Below are positions 7,171 to 7,913 of a stretch of 7,913 nucleotides of DNA, piece after piece. Under the pieces are notes generated by a model, which had not been told where the DNA came from, made no database searches, and saw nothing but the letters and a program-made list of their open reading frames with translations. A program made the translations under genes and the position numbers. Position 1 is the stretch's first letter, and each line of letters begins with the position of its first letter. The stretch lies in assembly GCA_964560325.1 (NCBI GenBank), contig CAZLLV010000192.1, positions 1 to 7,913 on the forward strand, read 5' to 3'. The DNA is from CAZLLV01 sp964560325 (lineage in GTDB: Bacteria; Acidobacteriota; Thermoanaerobaculia; Multivoradales; DATKCC01).

Positions 7171-7581
7171 TCATCCGTTCGAATCATCGAGCTCTGACCG
7201 GTGCGCCCGGATGACTCGGACCAGGCGCTCGTGGTCGTGGGTCACCGTGATTGCCACGAGCAGCACCAGCTCTTCGCCGGCGACGGCGGCGTGGGCGGCG
7301 AAGTGGCAGACGACGACGCGGGTCAGGCCGTGGAGTCGATACTCGTACAGCTGTGCGCCGGGCGTCCGGAGGCGGGGGACACCCCGGTATCTGTAGGCGG
7401 TCGGCTTGAAACGTGCCAGGTCGGGGTCCATCGCCAGATTCGTGGCGGTCCGGATCGCAACGATGAGGTCCGCGAGATCTTTCTGGATCGCTTCGCGGTC
7501 TCGCGGCGATTGCCGCTCGAGGTCCTTCTTGTACCGACGGTCCTCCCAGGTGGGGAGGAAGGGGCGGACTTCTCTAGCCAC
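7171..7581 (-). CDS. Putative RelE-like toxin, partner of Panacea-type antitoxin
   Basis: 136-aa protein not assigned to a named family. Two predicted helices (about 12-48, with YKKDLERQ and REAIQKDLADLIVAI) are followed by a strand-rich half: FKPTAYRYRG (58-67), LYEYRL (78-83), RVVVCHF (88-94), LVLLVAITVTHDHERL (105-120) and RVIRAHR (122-128). This helix-helix-sheet order, a basic first half and the late R/H-rich strands fit the RelE/ParE/HigB-like fold of mRNA-cleaving or gyrase toxins, but no diagnostic catalytic set is certain. The start is GTG at 7581: an in-frame TGA lies immediately upstream, so no earlier start is possible. It overlaps the upstream gene's end by 8 nt (GTGGCTAG shared), indicating translational coupling in an antitoxin-first operon. 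Toxin function is inferred from architecture and context. Confidence 0.65.
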   Translation of the reverse strand: MAREVRPFLPTWEDRRYKKDLERQSPRDREAIQKDLADLIVAIRTATNLAMDPDLARFKPTAYRYRGVPRLRTPGAQLYEYRLHGLTRVVVCHFAAHAAVAGEELVLLVAITVTHDHERLVRVIRAHRSELDDSNG

Positions 7582-7913
7582 TCACCGTCTCTTGGGCGAA
7601 GGCTTCGGCGTCCTCGATCGGCTCTCCCCACAGGGACGAATCGTCGAGCTCGAGGTCGGGCAGGCGGCGCCAGAGGTCGAGCCAGGTGGGGCCGAGGCGG
7701 GCGAACGCGTCTTCGCCCGTGCTGGGGGTCCGGTTCGAGCCCCACTCGTCGGCGCTGAGCTGGGGGTTCAGGCTCTTGGTCAGGTCTCCGAGATCGCCGG
7801 CGTTGAGGTGGCCGAACTGGTCGACCACGTACCCCACCACCGCCAACTCTTCGGCCGTCAGGTCCCCGGTGTTCGCCCCCTCCGCGAGCGCTACGGTTCG
7901 GCCGCCTTCGGAG
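7574..7913 (-). CDS. Probable Panacea/SocA-like (DUF4065) antitoxin, 5' part outside window
   Basis: The 3'-terminal 112 codons of a gene whose start lies beyond the right edge. A TTG at 7846 could start a 90-aa product, but the frame stays open to base 7912 with coding-like content (for example GDLTAEELAVV across the TTG), so I read it as truncated by the window. The stretch DLTAEELAVVGYVVDQFGHL, then NAGDLGDLTK and a later DEW, resembles the conserved C-terminal end of Panacea (SocA/DUF4065) antitoxin domains, where a helix leads into Y/F-G-x-L-S/N-A, L-x-x-LTH and W. Here the usual LTH is LTK. About 50 further residues follow, including TWLDLWRRLPDLELDD and an acidic tail, possibly a toxin-binding extension. 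It sits directly upstream of, and overlaps, the putative toxin gene. The family call is moderate, because only the C-terminus is visible. Confidence 0.5.
   Translation of the reverse strand, partial: SEGGRTVALAEGANTGDLTAEELAVVGYVVDQFGHLNAGDLGDLTKSLNPQLSADEWGSNRTPSTGEDAFARLGPTWLDLWRRLPDLELDDSSLWGEPIEDAEAFAQETVSG

Noticed and set aside
1..7913. CRISPR array, tRNA or rRNA genes, integrase or transposase
   Set aside because: I looked for regularly spaced direct repeats, tRNA-like cloverleaf ends and transposase motifs, and saw none.

Overview
This is a GC-rich window of about 7.9 kb. It suggests a Gram-negative (diderm) soil or sediment-type bacterium: it carries an outer-membrane TonB-dependent receptor, shows the extreme G/C third-position bias that opens long antisense frames, and holds AAA/DUF4143 and Uma2 family genes. 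Acidobacteriota (for example Thermoanaerobaculia-like), Gemmatimonadota or a myxobacterium-like lineage would all fit. The sequence does not settle which, and no rRNA or tRNA is present.

Layout. Positions 4-2301 (minus) encode a complete 765-aa TonB-dependent receptor. Upstream of it, 2302-2544 holds an AT-rich inverted repeat near the receptor start and most of a 179-bp near-symmetric palindrome at 2375-2553. The palindrome has perfect 30-bp outer arms, and its right arm supplies the last codons and stop of the next gene. Positions 2545-4926 (minus) encode a 793-aa acyl-CoA oxidase/dehydrogenase with a TerB-like N-terminal domain. The 101-bp gap 4927-5027 separates it from the divergent plus-strand genes.

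Those are a 432-aa AAA ATPase with a DUF4143/PD-(D/E)XK-type C-terminus (5028-6326) and a 201-aa Uma2-family nuclease-like protein (6367-6972). Both start codons lie 6-7 nt after a TAnnnT -10-like hexamer, which suggests leaderless transcripts. After a convergent gap of about 200 bp, a minus-strand pair reads in from the right edge: a 3' fragment of a probable Panacea (SocA/DUF4065-like) antitoxin, overlapping by 8 nt a 136-aa RelE-like putative toxin (7171-7581).

How the parts relate. The left 5 kb is housekeeping or metabolic (nutrient uptake across the outer membrane, fatty acyl-CoA oxidation), with no clear functional link between the two genes. The right 2.9 kb is accessory: three unrelated gene types often found in toxin-antitoxin, nuclease and mobile gene neighbourhoods. 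The most unusual items are the 179-bp palindrome that ends the acyl-CoA oxidase gene, the TerB-acyl-CoA oxidase fusion, and the partial Panacea-type toxin-antitoxin pair with an extended antitoxin C-terminus.
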